NCBI RefSeq assembly: GCF_039839785.1
Contig: NZ_JBDOQT010000001.1
Location: 2,604,001 to 2,668,000, forward strand
Origin: Pelagibius sp. CAU 1746
Lineage (GTDB): Bacteria; Pseudomonadota; Alphaproteobacteria; Kiloniellales; Kiloniellaceae
Direction: 5' to 3'
Length of the DNA: 64,000 nt
A program made the position numbers and the translations under genes. Below the pieces are notes generated by a model. It was not told where the DNA came from. It made no database searches and saw only the letters and a program-made list of their open reading frames with translations. The first letter of the stretch is position 1, and each line of letters starts with the position of its first letter. Shown one piece after another: positions 28,581-37,732 of the stretch.

Positions 28581-30359
28581 ATGCACGCCTACCGTTCCCA
28601 CACCTGCGGTGAACTGCGCTCATCCCACGCCGGCGAGCGGGTCCGCCTCTCCGGCTGGATTCATCGCAAGCGCGACCATGGCCAACTCCTCTTCGTCGAC
28701 CTGCGTGACACCTATGGGATCACCCAGTGCGTCATCGATGTTTCGAGCCCGATGTTCCAGGAGTTGGAGAACGCCAGGGTTGAGAGCGTGATTACGGTTA
28801 CCGGCCCGGTGGTGAAGCGCACGGCGGAGACGGTGAACCCGGCCATGCCGACGGGCGAGGTGGAACTGCAGGTCGAGGAACTGACCGTCCAGTCCCGGGC
28901 CGCGGTGCTGCCGCTGCAGGTCAACGCCGACGAGGACGCGGGCGAGGAGACCCGCCTGCGCTTTCGATATCTGGACCTGCGCCGCGAGAAGATGCAGGCG
29001 CGCATCCGCCTGCGCGGCCAGGTGATCCAGGCGATCCGCGAGGGCATGGTAGGCCAGGGCTTCCAGGAGTTCCAGACCCCGATCCTGACTGCCAGCAGCC
29101 CGGAGGGCGCGCGCGATTACCTGGTGCCGAGCCGCATCCACCCCGGCAAGTTCTACGCCCTGCCGCAGGCGCCGCAGATGTTCAAGCAGCTGCTGATGAT
29201 CGCCGGCTTCGACCGCTATTTCCAGATCGCCCCTTGCTTCCGCGACGAGGACAGCCGCGCCGACCGCTCGCCGGGCGAGTTCTACCAGCTCGACTTCGAG
29301 ATGAGCTTCGTCACCCAGGACGACGTCTTCAACGCCATAGAGCCGGTGCTGCACGGCGTCTTCGAGAAGTTCGCCAACGGCCGCAGCGTGACCCCGGCGC
29401 CCTTTCCGCGCATTCCCTTCCGCGAGGCCATGCTGAAGTACGGCTCCGACAAGCCGGACCTGCGCAATCCCATCGAGATCGTCGACGTGACCGAAGCTTT
29501 CCGCGGCTCCGGCTTCGGCATCTTCGCCAAGGCGGTCGAGGCGGGCTCGGTGGTGCGCGCCATCCCGGCGCCGGGCGCCGGTGCGCGCCCGCGCAGCTTC
29601 TTCGACAAGCTGAACGACTGGGCACGCGAGGAGGGCGCGGCGGGCCTGGGCTACATCATCTACGGCGAGGACGGCACGCCCAAGGGCCCCATCGCCAAGA
29701 ACCTGGACGAGGCGCGCACCGCGCAGATCAAGGAGGCCGCGGGCCTGAAGGACGGCGACGCGGTGTTCTTCTCCTGCGACAAGGAAGGCGCGGCGGCCAA
29801 GCTGGCCGGGCAGGTCCGCAACCGGCTGGGGGGCGAACTGGATATCCTGGAGCAGAATGCTTTCCGCTTCTGCTGGATCGTCGATTTCCCGATGTTCGAG
29901 CTGGATGAGGACAGCGGCAAAACGGAGTTCAGCCACAATCCCTTCTCCATGCCGCAGGGCGGCCTGGAGGCGCTGGAGACCAAGGACCCGCTGGAGATCC
30001 TGGCCTACCAGTACGACATCGTCTGCAACGGCGTGGAGCTGTCGTCGGGCGCCATCCGGAACCACCTGCCGGAGGTCATGTACAAGGCCTTCTCCATTGC
30101 CGGCTACAGCCAGGAGCAGGTGGACAGCGAGTTCGCCGGCATGATCTCGGCGCTGAAGTTCGGGGCCCCACCGCACGGCGGCTCGGCCCCGGGCATCGAC
30201 CGCATCGTCATGCTGCTGGCCGACGAGCCAAACATCCGCGAGGTCGTCGCTTTCCCGATGAACCAGAAGGCCGAGGACCTGATGATGCAGGCGCCGGCGC
30301 CGGTCAGCGAGCGCCAACTGCGCGAACTGCACATCAAGCTCGACCTTCCGCCGGAATAA
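28581..30359 (+). CDS. aspS: Aspartyl-tRNA synthetase, probably non-discriminating
   Basis: Class II synthetase of 592 residues, the bacterial AspRS size. An N-terminal OB-fold anticodon domain (about 1-110, with [15 protein letters not shown]) precedes the catalytic core with motif 2 [19 protein letters not shown] and motif 3 around [12 protein letters not shown], with the bacterial GAD insertion (about 290-410) between. Because gatCAB is present at 56.7-60.4 kb, this enzyme may also charge tRNA(Asn) with Asp for amidation; that is inference. agmatine deiminase follows after 25 bases. Confidence 0.96.
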   Translation: MHAYRSHTCGELRSSHAGERVRLSGWIHRKRDHGQLLFVDLRDTYGITQCVIDVSSPMFQELENARVESVITVTGPVVKRTAETVNPAMPTGEVELQVEELTVQSRAAVLPLQVNADEDAGEETRLRFRYLDLRREKMQARIRLRGQVIQAIREGMVGQGFQEFQTPILTASSPEGARDYLVPSRIHPGKFYALPQAPQMFKQLLMIAGFDRYFQIAPCFRDEDSRADRSPGEFYQLDFEMSFVTQDDVFNAIEPVLHGVFEKFANGRSVTPAPFPRIPFREAMLKYGSDKPDLRNPIEIVDVTEAFRGSGFGIFAKAVEAGSVVRAIPAPGAGARPRSFFDKLNDWAREEGAAGLGYIIYGEDGTPKGPIAKNLDEARTAQIKEAAGLKDGDAVFFSCDKEGAAAKLAGQVRNRLGGELDILEQNAFRFCWIVDFPMFELDEDSGKTEFSHNPFSMPQGGLEALETKDPLEILAYQYDIVCNGVELSSGAIRNHLPEVMYKAFSIAGYSQEQVDSEFAGMISALKFGAPPHGGSAPGIDRIVMLLADEPNIREVVAFPMNQKAEDLMMQAPAPVSERQLRELHIKLDLPPE

Positions 30360-30384
30360 CGGCGGCAGGCGCGGAGGAGCGGCC

Positions 30385-31407
30385 ATGGCGGAGCGGGTCC
30401 CGGTCGACGACGGTTTTTTCATGCCGGCGGAGTGGGCGCCGCACGACCGTTGCTGGATGGCCTGGCCGTGCCGCGGCAGTCTGTGGGGAGACGGCTTGGC
30501 GGCGGCCCAGGCGGCCTACGCGGCTGTCGCCAGGGCGATCTCCGGCTTCGAGCCGGTAACCATGCTGGTCAACGCCGACGCCATGGAAGACGCACAGGCG
30601 CTGAGCGGCGGTGCGGTCGGTTGCAGCGAGATGCCGCTGGACGATTCCTGGATGCGCGACAGCGGACCCAGCTTCGTGATCGACGGCAAGGGCGGCCTGG
30701 CCGGGGTCGACTGGCGCTTCAATGCCTGGGGCGGCAAGTTCCAGCCCTATGACCAGGATGCACTCACCGCCGAGCGGCTGCTGACGCAGCTTGCGCTGCC
30801 CTGCTATGCCGCGCCTCTGGTGCTGGAGGGGGGCTCGATCCATGTCGATGGGGAAGGGACGCTGCTGACCAGCGAGGAGTGCCTGCTCAACCCGAACCGC
30901 AACCCGGACCTGACACGCTCTGACATCGAGGAACTGCTGCGCCGCTATGCCGGCGTCGAACGCTTCGTCTGGCTGGGCGAGGGGTTGGACAAGGACGACA
31001 CCGACGGCCATGTCGACAACATCGCCTGCTTCGTGCGCCCGGGTGTGGTCATGGCGGTCACCTGCGACGACCCGGCGGACCGCAACCACGTCATCATGAA
31101 GGACAACCTGGCGCGGCTGGCCAAGGCCCGCGACGCCAAGGGCCGGGCGCTGGAGGTCATCGAACTGCCGCTGCCGCGCGAACCGCGCTACCTGGACGGC
31201 CACCGCCTGGCGCTGTCCTACGTGAACTACTATATCGCCAACGGCGGCGTGGTCATGCCCTCCTTCGGGGACGCCCACGATGCCCAGGCTTTCGAGATCG
31301 TCTCCAAGGCCTTTCCCGAACGCAAAGTGGTGCAGGTCGAAGCCAGCGCCATTCTGGTCGGCGGGGGCGGTATCCACTGCATCACCCAGCAGCAGCCACG
31401 CCCCTGA
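30385..31407 (+). CDS. aguA: Agmatine deiminase
   Basis: Converts agmatine to N-carbamoylputrescine in putrescine synthesis. The 340-residue protein matches the guanidino-modifying fold: PAEWAPHDRCWMAWP at the start, WMRDSGPSF, DGHVDN with the catalytic His/Asp region, and the nucleophile Cys332 in GGGGIHCITQQQP. A GGAGGAG ribosome binding site precedes the ATG. N-carbamoylputrescine amidase (aguB) is not in the window. It follows aspS closely and may share its transcript. Confidence 0.94.
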   Translation: MAERVPVDDGFFMPAEWAPHDRCWMAWPCRGSLWGDGLAAAQAAYAAVARAISGFEPVTMLVNADAMEDAQALSGGAVGCSEMPLDDSWMRDSGPSFVIDGKGGLAGVDWRFNAWGGKFQPYDQDALTAERLLTQLALPCYAAPLVLEGGSIHVDGEGTLLTSEECLLNPNRNPDLTRSDIEELLRRYAGVERFVWLGEGLDKDDTDGHVDNIACFVRPGVVMAVTCDDPADRNHVIMKDNLARLAKARDAKGRALEVIELPLPREPRYLDGHRLALSYVNYYIANGGVVMPSFGDAHDAQAFEIVSKAFPERKVVQVEASAILVGGGGIHCITQQQPRP

Positions 31408-31813
31408 GGCGTCGCTCCGGAGTCCCGAAGGCGATACGGCCGGGGTGGCAGCCGCGGCTTTCCGGCGGTTGTCCGGGTCTTGCCAGCCGGCGGTTTTCGC
31501 CAAAAAGTATGTAACTTAAGGTCGCGAGCATCCTGAACGAATAAGTTCAGGCCGTGCTCCTGCACGGCTATGCAGGCATTGGAATGCCAATTTTACAGTT
31601 ATAATTCATATGGATATCGTTTTCTTCGGGCGGCCCCGAAGAATAGCGTCTCGCAACTGCAGCGGAATATTCTCATGGTCTGCAATTAATACAACATTTA
31701 CGGGCATCTACTAATGGTTTGGTACAAACAACCGGCCTCGCGCCCGAATTTCACCCGATTTTCAAGGGTGCGCAGGGCCAAGCCGAACAAATCAAAGAGG
31801 GGATCCCGGGATC
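31408..31813 (+). promoter_or_regulatory. 406-bp structured spacer/leader of the binding-protein gene
   Basis: The only long non-coding stretch in the window. The first ~90 bases are GC-rich, the rest is AT-rich by local standards. Two perfect inverted repeats are present: CCTGAAC/GTTCAGG (31532-31551, 6-base spacer) and TTCTTCGGG/CCCGAAGAA (31622-31643, 4-base loop). A weak promoter-like pair, TTGGAA (31579-31584) and TATAAT (31600-31605), lies between them with 15-base spacing. I do not recognise a known riboswitch class and see no open frame with a plausible start signal. Confidence 0.5.
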
Positions 31814-32995
31814 ATGACGAATTATTTTTTCCGCAGGGCTCTGGTTCCGAGCCTGGCGCTTGCCTTCGCGGCCACCACCGGCCTTGCGGCCAAGGCCGAG
31901 ACGGGCGTGACCGACAGCACCATCACTTTCGGCCAGTCGGCCGCACTGGACGGCCCCGCCGCGGCGCTGGGCACTGGGATGCGCGAAGGTATCCTGGCGG
32001 CCTTCGCCGAGGTCAACCGCAGTGGCGGCGTCGGCGGCCGTCAGCTTGAGTTGACCAGCAAGGACGACGGCTACGAGCCGGATCGCGCGATCAGCAATGT
32101 TCAGAGCCTGATCAGCCAGGACCAGGTCTTCGGCTTGATCGGCGCCGTCGGCACACCGACCTCCAAGGCGACGCAACCGATCGCCACCGATGCCGGCGTG
32201 CCCTTCATCGGTCCCTTCACGGGCGCCGGCTTCCTGCGCGCGCCGGAACTGACCAACGTGATCAACGTGCGCGGCACCTATGGCCAGGAGACCGAGGCCT
32301 GGATCAAGCATCTGACCGAAGACCTCGGGTACGATCGCATTGCCATCCTGTATCAGGACGACTCCTTCGGCCGCGTCGGCCTGGCCGGCGTCAACAAGGC
32401 GATGGAGGCGCGCGGTCTGAAACTGGTGGCCGAGGGCACCTACAAGCGCAATACCACCGCCGTGAAGTCGGCGCTGCTGGAGATCCGTAAGGCGGAACCG
32501 CAGGCGATTGTCATGGTCGGCGCCTACAAGCCGATTGCCGAGTTCATCAAGCTGGCCCGAAAGGTCAAGCTGAACGCGACTTTCGTCAACATTTCCTTCG
32601 TCGGTTCGAAGGCACTGGCCAAGGAACTGGGCGCCGACGGCGAGGGCGTGGTGATCACCCAGTGCGTGCCCTTTCCGTGGGATACCTCGATCCCTCTGGT
32701 CCAGCAGTACCAGGCGGCCTTGAAGGCCAACAGCGCGAGCGCGGAGCCGGGTTTCGTCTCCCTGGAAGGCTATATGGTCGGCCGGGTCGCTATCATGGCG
32801 CTGGAGCGAGTGCAGGGCGAATTGACGCGCGAGTCTTTCCTGAAGGCCGTCGCGGATACGGGCACCTTCGATCTCGGCGGCGTGACGCTGACCTATGGTG
32901 CCGGTGACAACCAGGGAATGGACGAGGTTTTCCTGTCGGTCATTCAGGCCGATGGTTCGTTCAAGGCGGTCCAGCGCCTGGGCGGTTCCAGCTAA
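31814..32995 (+). CDS. ABC transporter periplasmic binding protein (branched-chain amino acid type)
   Basis: Periplasmic binding protein of 393 residues, type I fold (Peripla_BP_6, LivJ-like). The signal peptide is likely cut after AKA (residue 28). The mature protein starts with ITFGQSAALDGPAAALGTGMREGI, where family members contact the ligand, and includes VNRSGGVGGRQLEL and a GAVGTPTSKA segment. No permease or ATPase genes are next to it, so it is an orphan binding protein, preceded by a long leader and followed by a terminator. The ligand could be an amino acid, amide or aromatic acid. Confidence 0.92.
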   Translation: MTNYFFRRALVPSLALAFAATTGLAAKAETGVTDSTITFGQSAALDGPAAALGTGMREGILAAFAEVNRSGGVGGRQLELTSKDDGYEPDRAISNVQSLISQDQVFGLIGAVGTPTSKATQPIATDAGVPFIGPFTGAGFLRAPELTNVINVRGTYGQETEAWIKHLTEDLGYDRIAILYQDDSFGRVGLAGVNKAMEARGLKLVAEGTYKRNTTAVKSALLEIRKAEPQAIVMVGAYKPIAEFIKLARKVKLNATFVNISFVGSKALAKELGADGEGVVITQCVPFPWDTSIPLVQQYQAALKANSASAEPGFVSLEGYMVGRVAIMALERVQGELTRESFLKAVADTGTFDLGGVTLTYGAGDNQGMDEVFLSVIQADGSFKAVQRLGGSS

Positions 32996-33005
32996 GACCT
33001 GGAGA

Positions 33006-33040
33006 GGGGGGCGTCGGCCACAGGCCGGCGCCCCCCTTTT
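33006..33040 (+). terminator. Rho-independent terminator after the binding-protein gene
   Basis: A 14-base arm (33006-33019) pairs with 33023-33036 around an ACA loop with one G-T wobble, followed by TTTT (33037-33040). It separates the binding protein from the chemoreceptor gene. Confidence 0.85.
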
Positions 33041-33093
33041 CTCAACGGCCGCGATCGCGGTAGATCTGCACGACGTACTTGGGGACTAAGTCT

Positions 33094-35313
33094 ATGAGCG
33101 AAGCGATGAATGCGGGCTCAAGGAAGGGCGAAAAGACCGGTTGGATCGAGAGGCTCTTGAAGGCCAGGTCGGCGAAGGGAAAGCAGCCGGCGAAGCTCAA
33201 GTTCAAAGGTGTGGGGATCGGCCCCCGGCTGTTCGGCGCCTTCGGCGCAGTCGCTTTTCTGACCTTGGCGGCAAGCGCCATTGCCTGGTTCTCGTTCGCC
33301 AACGTGGGCAACGTTCTGTATCAGGTGACGGACCGCAGCGTGCCGGCGATGACAGAGGCGCTGCGCCTCTCGGCGGCCAGCGCATCGCTCTCCGCCGAGG
33401 CGCCCGCCCTGGTCGCCGCGCGGGACGACGAAGAGCGCCGCAGACTGAATGCCAGCTTGTTTCCAAAGATCACTGCGATGGGATCGACGCTCAGCGCGTT
33501 GCGGGAGCGTCTCGGCGATTCCGAACAGCTGAAGGCCGTCACCGAACTGACGCGGCAGACAACCGACAATCTCCAGAGCCTCAACGGCGCGGTCACCGAG
33601 ATGCTGCAGCTGCAGGCAGCCCGTGAAGCGAAGGTCGGCGAAATCGCAGCAGCGCATAACGAAGTCCTCGGCATCACCGTGCCCATGGTCGACGACGTGA
33701 ACTTCGAACTGGTCATCGAAGCCGAAACTGCCGCCGAGGTGGGGGGAGCCGCCGTCACTGAACTCTTCGACAACGGTGTCGGCGGACTTATGGCCGTGCT
33801 GCGGACCGAGGCGCATGCGAACCTCATCGAGGGGATCCTTCGCGACGCCGCCCAGGCCAGCGAGCCGAGCCGCCTGCAGCCGCTGCGGGAGCGTTTCACC
33901 GCGGCGCAGGAGGCGCTTCTGGAAAGTGTCGAGAAGATGCCTGCCGGACATCAGGCAGGGGCCCTAAAGAGCCAAGTGGAGACTCTGCTGGGATACGGCC
34001 GCGAGCCGGGCAACATTTTCGAGATCCGCGAAGCCGAACTGAAGGCCGCGGCGAGAGCGGCTGAGGTATTGACCCGTACCCGGCAGTTCTCGGCCGATCT
34101 GACCACCGAAGTCGACCGTCTGGTGGCGGCCGCGGGCGATGACCTCAACGCCGGAATCGAGTCGTCCGACGCGGCGATCGCCGGCGGAAAGCTCTGGCTC
34201 TTCGTGATCGCCGGCGTCAGCCTTGTGTTCTCCCTGGCCATCGCCTGGCTCTACGTCGGCCGAAACCTTCTGGCGCGCCTCTCCGCCGTAGCCGTTTCCA
34301 TGCGCGAAATCGCCGACGGCAAGCTGGACACCGAGGTCCAGGTGACCGGCAGCGACGAGATCACGGAGATGGCCAAGACGCTCAGCGTGTTCCGCGACGG
34401 CCTGGCCGAAGTGGAGCGGGCCAACGCCAAGATTGCCGAAGAGCGTGAGACGGCGGCGCGCGAAAGGCGGGAGGCGATGGTCAAGCTGGCCGACGACTTC
34501 GAAGCCAGCGTGATGAGCGTGGTGGAGTCGGTCACTTCGGCATCGAACGAGGTCCAGACGTCCTCGATGCGCATGACAGATACGGCAAAGGGGGCGAACA
34601 GCAAGGCCAATGCGGCCGGCTCCGCGGCGGAGCGGGCGGCCAACAACGTGCAGACGGTGGCGAGCGCCGCCGAAGAACTGGCTTCTTCGATCAAAGAGAT
34701 CGGGCGCCAGGTCAACCAGTCGTCGAACATCGCCACGAGCGCGGTGGAGAAGGGCGAAAGAACCAACCACCAGGTCGAAGGCCTTTCGGCGGCAGCACAG
34801 AAGATCGGCGAGGTGGTGGAGCTGATTACCGACATCGCCGAGCAGACCAACCTGCTGGCCTTGAACGCCACCATCGAGGCGGCGCGCGCCGGCGAGGCGG
34901 GCAAGGGCTTTGCCGTGGTGGCCAGCGAGGTCAAAGGGCTGGCGACACAGACGGCCAAGGCGACCGAGGATATCGCCGGCCAGATCAAGGATATCCAGAA
35001 CGCCACCCGCGACGCGGTGACGGCGATCAGGGACATCACCGAGACGATCTCGGAGATCGACAGCATCGCCACGACCATCGCCGCGGCGGTGGAAGAGCAG
35101 TCCTCGGCGACTCAGGAGATATCCCGCAACGTGCAGGAAGCGGCCGCCGGAGCCCAACAGGCCGGCACCAATATCACCGGCGTGCACGAAGCGATCACCG
35201 AGACCAGCTCCGCAGCAGACCAGATGCTCGGCGCTTCGACGACCTTGGCCGAACAGGCCAATGGACTGAAGACGCAGGTCGGCGATTTTCTCACGCAGGT
35301 GCGCAGCGCCTGA
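33094..35313 (+). CDS. Methyl-accepting chemotaxis protein
   Basis: Chemoreceptor of 739 residues from the ATG at 33094, with GGGGAC as ribosome binding site; the frame also opens at a TTG, 33079. It has a basic cytoplasmic N-terminus, TM1 at about 47-69, a ~300-residue periplasmic helical sensor region, TM2 at about 367-391, HAMP (about 392-445) and a signalling domain whose hairpin tip (EQTNLLALNATIEAARAGE) is intact. It ends without the CheR-docking pentapeptide. It follows an orphan binding protein, raising the possibility that the pair senses the same ligand, though a terminator lies between. Confidence 0.94.
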   Translation: MSEAMNAGSRKGEKTGWIERLLKARSAKGKQPAKLKFKGVGIGPRLFGAFGAVAFLTLAASAIAWFSFANVGNVLYQVTDRSVPAMTEALRLSAASASLSAEAPALVAARDDEERRRLNASLFPKITAMGSTLSALRERLGDSEQLKAVTELTRQTTDNLQSLNGAVTEMLQLQAAREAKVGEIAAAHNEVLGITVPMVDDVNFELVIEAETAAEVGGAAVTELFDNGVGGLMAVLRTEAHANLIEGILRDAAQASEPSRLQPLRERFTAAQEALLESVEKMPAGHQAGALKSQVETLLGYGREPGNIFEIREAELKAAARAAEVLTRTRQFSADLTTEVDRLVAAAGDDLNAGIESSDAAIAGGKLWLFVIAGVSLVFSLAIAWLYVGRNLLARLSAVAVSMREIADGKLDTEVQVTGSDEITEMAKTLSVFRDGLAEVERANAKIAEERETAARERREAMVKLADDFEASVMSVVESVTSASNEVQTSSMRMTDTAKGANSKANAAGSAAERAANNVQTVASAAEELASSIKEIGRQVNQSSNIATSAVEKGERTNHQVEGLSAAAQKIGEVVELITDIAEQTNLLALNATIEAARAGEAGKGFAVVASEVKGLATQTAKATEDIAGQIKDIQNATRDAVTAIRDITETISEIDSIATTIAAAVEEQSSATQEISRNVQEAAAGAQQAGTNITGVHEAITETSSAADQMLGASTTLAEQANGLKTQVGDFLTQVRSA

Positions 35314-35337
35314 CCGGCGACATTGGCCGGCGGCGGC

Positions 35338-35844
35338 TTACTCGCCGTCGGCCGTGTCGTCTGTGACGATACTCCAGATCTTGGCGTGATCTCCGGCGCG
35401 CGCCGGCTCGATAACCCGGAACCGCTCGACGAAGCCTTCGTCGCCGGGTTCGCGCTCGACCGCCAGCAGGGTGCCGAGCTTGTGTTCACAGAGACCGGCG
35501 GCGTCCTCTAGCTCCCGGCGCGCCGCAGCCAGGGCGTCGCCGAAGCTGGGCGCCCGATAGGCTTCCTCGATGTGGCGCGCAAGGCGCTCGACCGCGGCGA
35601 AGAAATCGGCCTCGCCGATCTCCGCCACCTCGACAAGCGTCGTGTGGCCGAAGCTCGTCAATCCGAGCCAAGCGGATTTGAAGACGATTTGTGCCTTGCC
35701 CTCCAAACGGGCCGGCTCGACATCGGCATAGGCGAAGCTGCCCGGGATGGCCCATTCGCCGATCTCGCAGGGTCTCTCGAAGACGTGCAGGTCGGACTGG
35801 TCCAGCCGGATGGCGCGGGGCAGGCGTGTCGGCGTCTCGGTCAT
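35338..35844 (-). CDS. Conserved hypothetical protein (DUF6505-like)
   Basis: Protein of 168 residues without signal peptide or membrane segment. It opens MTETPTRLPRAIRLDQSDLHVFERP and has EIGEWAIPGSFAYAD and VFKSAWLGLTSFGHTTLVEVAEI, which I associate with the DUF6505 family of alphaproteobacteria; no function is established. It ends with a region rich in acidic residues. It is convergent with the chemoreceptor and lies 79 bases from the diguanylate cyclase start-to-end spacer. The family name is from memory, so moderate confidence. Confidence 0.65.
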   Translation of the reverse strand: MTETPTRLPRAIRLDQSDLHVFERPCEIGEWAIPGSFAYADVEPARLEGKAQIVFKSAWLGLTSFGHTTLVEVAEIGEADFFAAVERLARHIEEAYRAPSFGDALAAARRELEDAAGLCEHKLGTLLAVEREPGDEGFVERFRVIEPARAGDHAKIWSIVTDDTADGE

Positions 35845-35923
35845 GGCCGGTCGATTCTACACGAGCGGGCGGTCACTGCCAGGGCTGCTTCACCCGGTCA
35901 GATCCAGCCTGGCTGTTTCCGGC

Positions 35924-36625
35924 CTACTTGAGCAGCCGGGGGCCCTTGTTCTTGTACAGATTCTGGTCGGCGAAAAAGATCAGGGTGTCGGGCCGGCTGT
36001 CGTGATCGTAGGGCGTCATGCCGAAGCCTGCGGAGACGGGGATCTGCTTATCCTGCACCTCGACGGTCAGGGAGTTGACCAGGCAGGAGAGTTTGTGAGC
36101 CAACTGCTCGCTCTGGGCCAGTGAAGTGTGGGTGATGATGACGGCGAACTCGTCGCCACCGACCCGCGCCACGTAGTCGCTTTCCCGGGTATTTCGTTTC
36201 AGCGTCTGGCCGGTCGCCCGCAAGATGGCGTCGCCGGCGGGGTGGCCGTGGGTATCGTTGATGGCCTTGAAGGCGTTGAGGTCGCACATCAGCAGCAGAC
36301 CGGTTTCATCCATCCGGCGCGCCCGGGCGAGGGCGCGCGAGAGCTCGGTTTCGAAGCCGCGCCGATTCAGCAGGCCGGTCAGCTCATCGGTGACGGAAAG
36401 CGATTCGAGGTAGCGGATGCGGGCCCGCTGCAGAGCCATGGACTGTTCCGCCTCTGCTGCCGCGGCCAGCAAGTCGTCCAGTAGCTTGAGGCCGGAAGCG
36501 CCCAGTGAGTCGGGGGTCATCCTGGCCAACCGCCGCAAGCGGTCCGCCGCCGAGCAGAGCTGCGGCAGATTCTCCTGCCGGATCAGGCTCTCGATCTTCA
36601 CGTCGTCGAGGAGGCTGGGAATCAT
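35924..36625 (-). CDS. Diguanylate cyclase (GGDEF domain)
   Basis: Cytosolic protein of 233 residues. The N-terminal ~75 residues are helical without a recognised sensor domain; the GGDEF domain follows, with DELTGLLNRRGF (80-91), the metal Asp in MCDLNAFKAIND, and an intact GGDEF at 156-160, so c-di-GMP synthesis is expected. The inhibitory RxxD site (RESD, 147-150) lies five residues ahead, allowing product feedback. It is divergent from eipB with a 286-base spacer. Confidence 0.93.
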   Translation of the reverse strand: MIPSLLDDVKIESLIRQENLPQLCSAADRLRRLARMTPDSLGASGLKLLDDLLAAAAEAEQSMALQRARIRYLESLSVTDELTGLLNRRGFETELSRALARARRMDETGLLLMCDLNAFKAINDTHGHPAGDAILRATGQTLKRNTRESDYVARVGGDEFAVIITHTSLAQSEQLAHKLSCLVNSLTVEVQDKQIPVSAGFGMTPYDHDSRPDTLIFFADQNLYKNKGPRLLK

Positions 36626-36911
36626 CGTATGGTTTCCTGCAACGGCGGCTCAGTGCTATCGCTGATCGAGTTGCAAGGGGCGGGCCAGTTTTGAGCGAAG
36701 CAAAATCAAGGGGTTATCCCGCCAGGGGTTTGGGAAGCGGGCAAATTTTGCCGCCTTCCCGGCAGGCTTTTCTGCTTTGCCAGCAATTGTTTGTCCCATT
36801 CAGGGCCCGGCGCCCCCCTTTCGCGCGCTTGATTTTTAGCAGAATATCAATCACTTGGGGCTTATTTCCTAAGACGGTCTGGGGTAGACTGCAGGCCTAT
36901 CGGGGGTGTGA

Positions 36912-37727
36912 ATGCGACGGACTACCGCGGCGCTTCTGGCAGCGCTGACAATCGGCTGTGGCGGCGGAGGTTCCGCCGTGGCGGCGATGGCCGGTGAGCG
37001 GCTGTCGCCGCATAGGGCCACCTACGCGCTCTCGCTGGGCAGTCTGCAGTCGTCCAGTTCCCTGGTCGAAGCGGCCGGTCGCTTCGAGTTCGAATGGCAG
37101 GACGTTTGTGACGGTTGGGCGGTAAGCCAGAAATTTCGCATCGCGCTGTTCTACGAGGATGGGGTCTCGGTGAATTTCGGCTGGAGCCTGTCGTCCTGGG
37201 AGGCGAAGGATGGCAAGAGCTACCGGTTTTTCGTCCGACGCTTCGACGGCACCGGCCTGACCGAGTTGGTGCGCGGGGAGGCCGTGTTGGGCGAGGACGG
37301 CAGCGGCCGGGCCGTGTTCATGGAACCGGAAGCGCGTGAGATCGACCTGCCCGCCGGGACGCTGTTTCCGACCCAGCATACCTTGCATGTGCTGGCCCGT
37401 GCCGAAGCCGGCGACGTGCCGGTCTGGACCTTGGTCTTCGATGGTTCGGGCGATGAAGGCCTCTTTGGAGTTTCGGCGGCCTTGTCGCGCCGGATGGCGC
37501 CCGACGCCCCGGCGCGCATCTCCAGCCCGCTACTGGACGGTGTGCCGTCCTGGCGGGTCGATCTGGCGTTCTTCGATGCCGATCAGCGGGAGGCCGAGCC
37601 CGAACAGGAACAGGGCCTGCGCCTCTTCACCAACGGCGTGGTCGACGAGATGCGGCTGGATTACGGCGATTTTGTGCTGGATGCCGATCTGACCGGGCTG
37701 ACCGAACTGCCGAGCCCCGACTGCTGA
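36912..37727 (+). CDS. eipB: EipB-family envelope integrity protein (DUF1849)
   Basis: Periplasmic beta-spiral protein of the DUF1849/EipB family, needed for envelope integrity in Brucella. The 271-residue product has a signal peptide (cut near AVA-AMA, about residue 25) followed by the family opening LSPHRATYALSLGS. Two cysteines outside the signal peptide, C66 (DVCDGW) and the last residue C271, match the positions of the family's conserved disulfide. It is convergent with dinB (5 bases between stops). The 286 bases upstream contain an AT-richer patch near 36830-36875 but no confident promoter. Confidence 0.88.
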   Translation: MRRTTAALLAALTIGCGGGGSAVAAMAGERLSPHRATYALSLGSLQSSSSLVEAAGRFEFEWQDVCDGWAVSQKFRIALFYEDGVSVNFGWSLSSWEAKDGKSYRFFVRRFDGTGLTELVRGEAVLGEDGSGRAVFMEPEAREIDLPAGTLFPTQHTLHVLARAEAGDVPVWTLVFDGSGDEGLFGVSAALSRRMAPDAPARISSPLLDGVPSWRVDLAFFDADQREAEPEQEQGLRLFTNGVVDEMRLDYGDFVLDADLTGLTELPSPDC

Positions 37728-37732
37728 CCGAC

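Noticed and set aside
28620-30422. 600-residue open frame antisense to aspS
   Set aside because: Entirely covered by aspS, which has all synthetase motifs; the antisense frame shows only Leu/Val/Asp/Arg-biased shadow composition.
31532-31551. LexA-type operator reading of GAAC-N6-GTTC
   Set aside because: Alphaproteobacterial LexA uses direct GTTC-N7-GTTC and the Bacillus type uses GAAC-N4-GTTC; neither fits this spacing.
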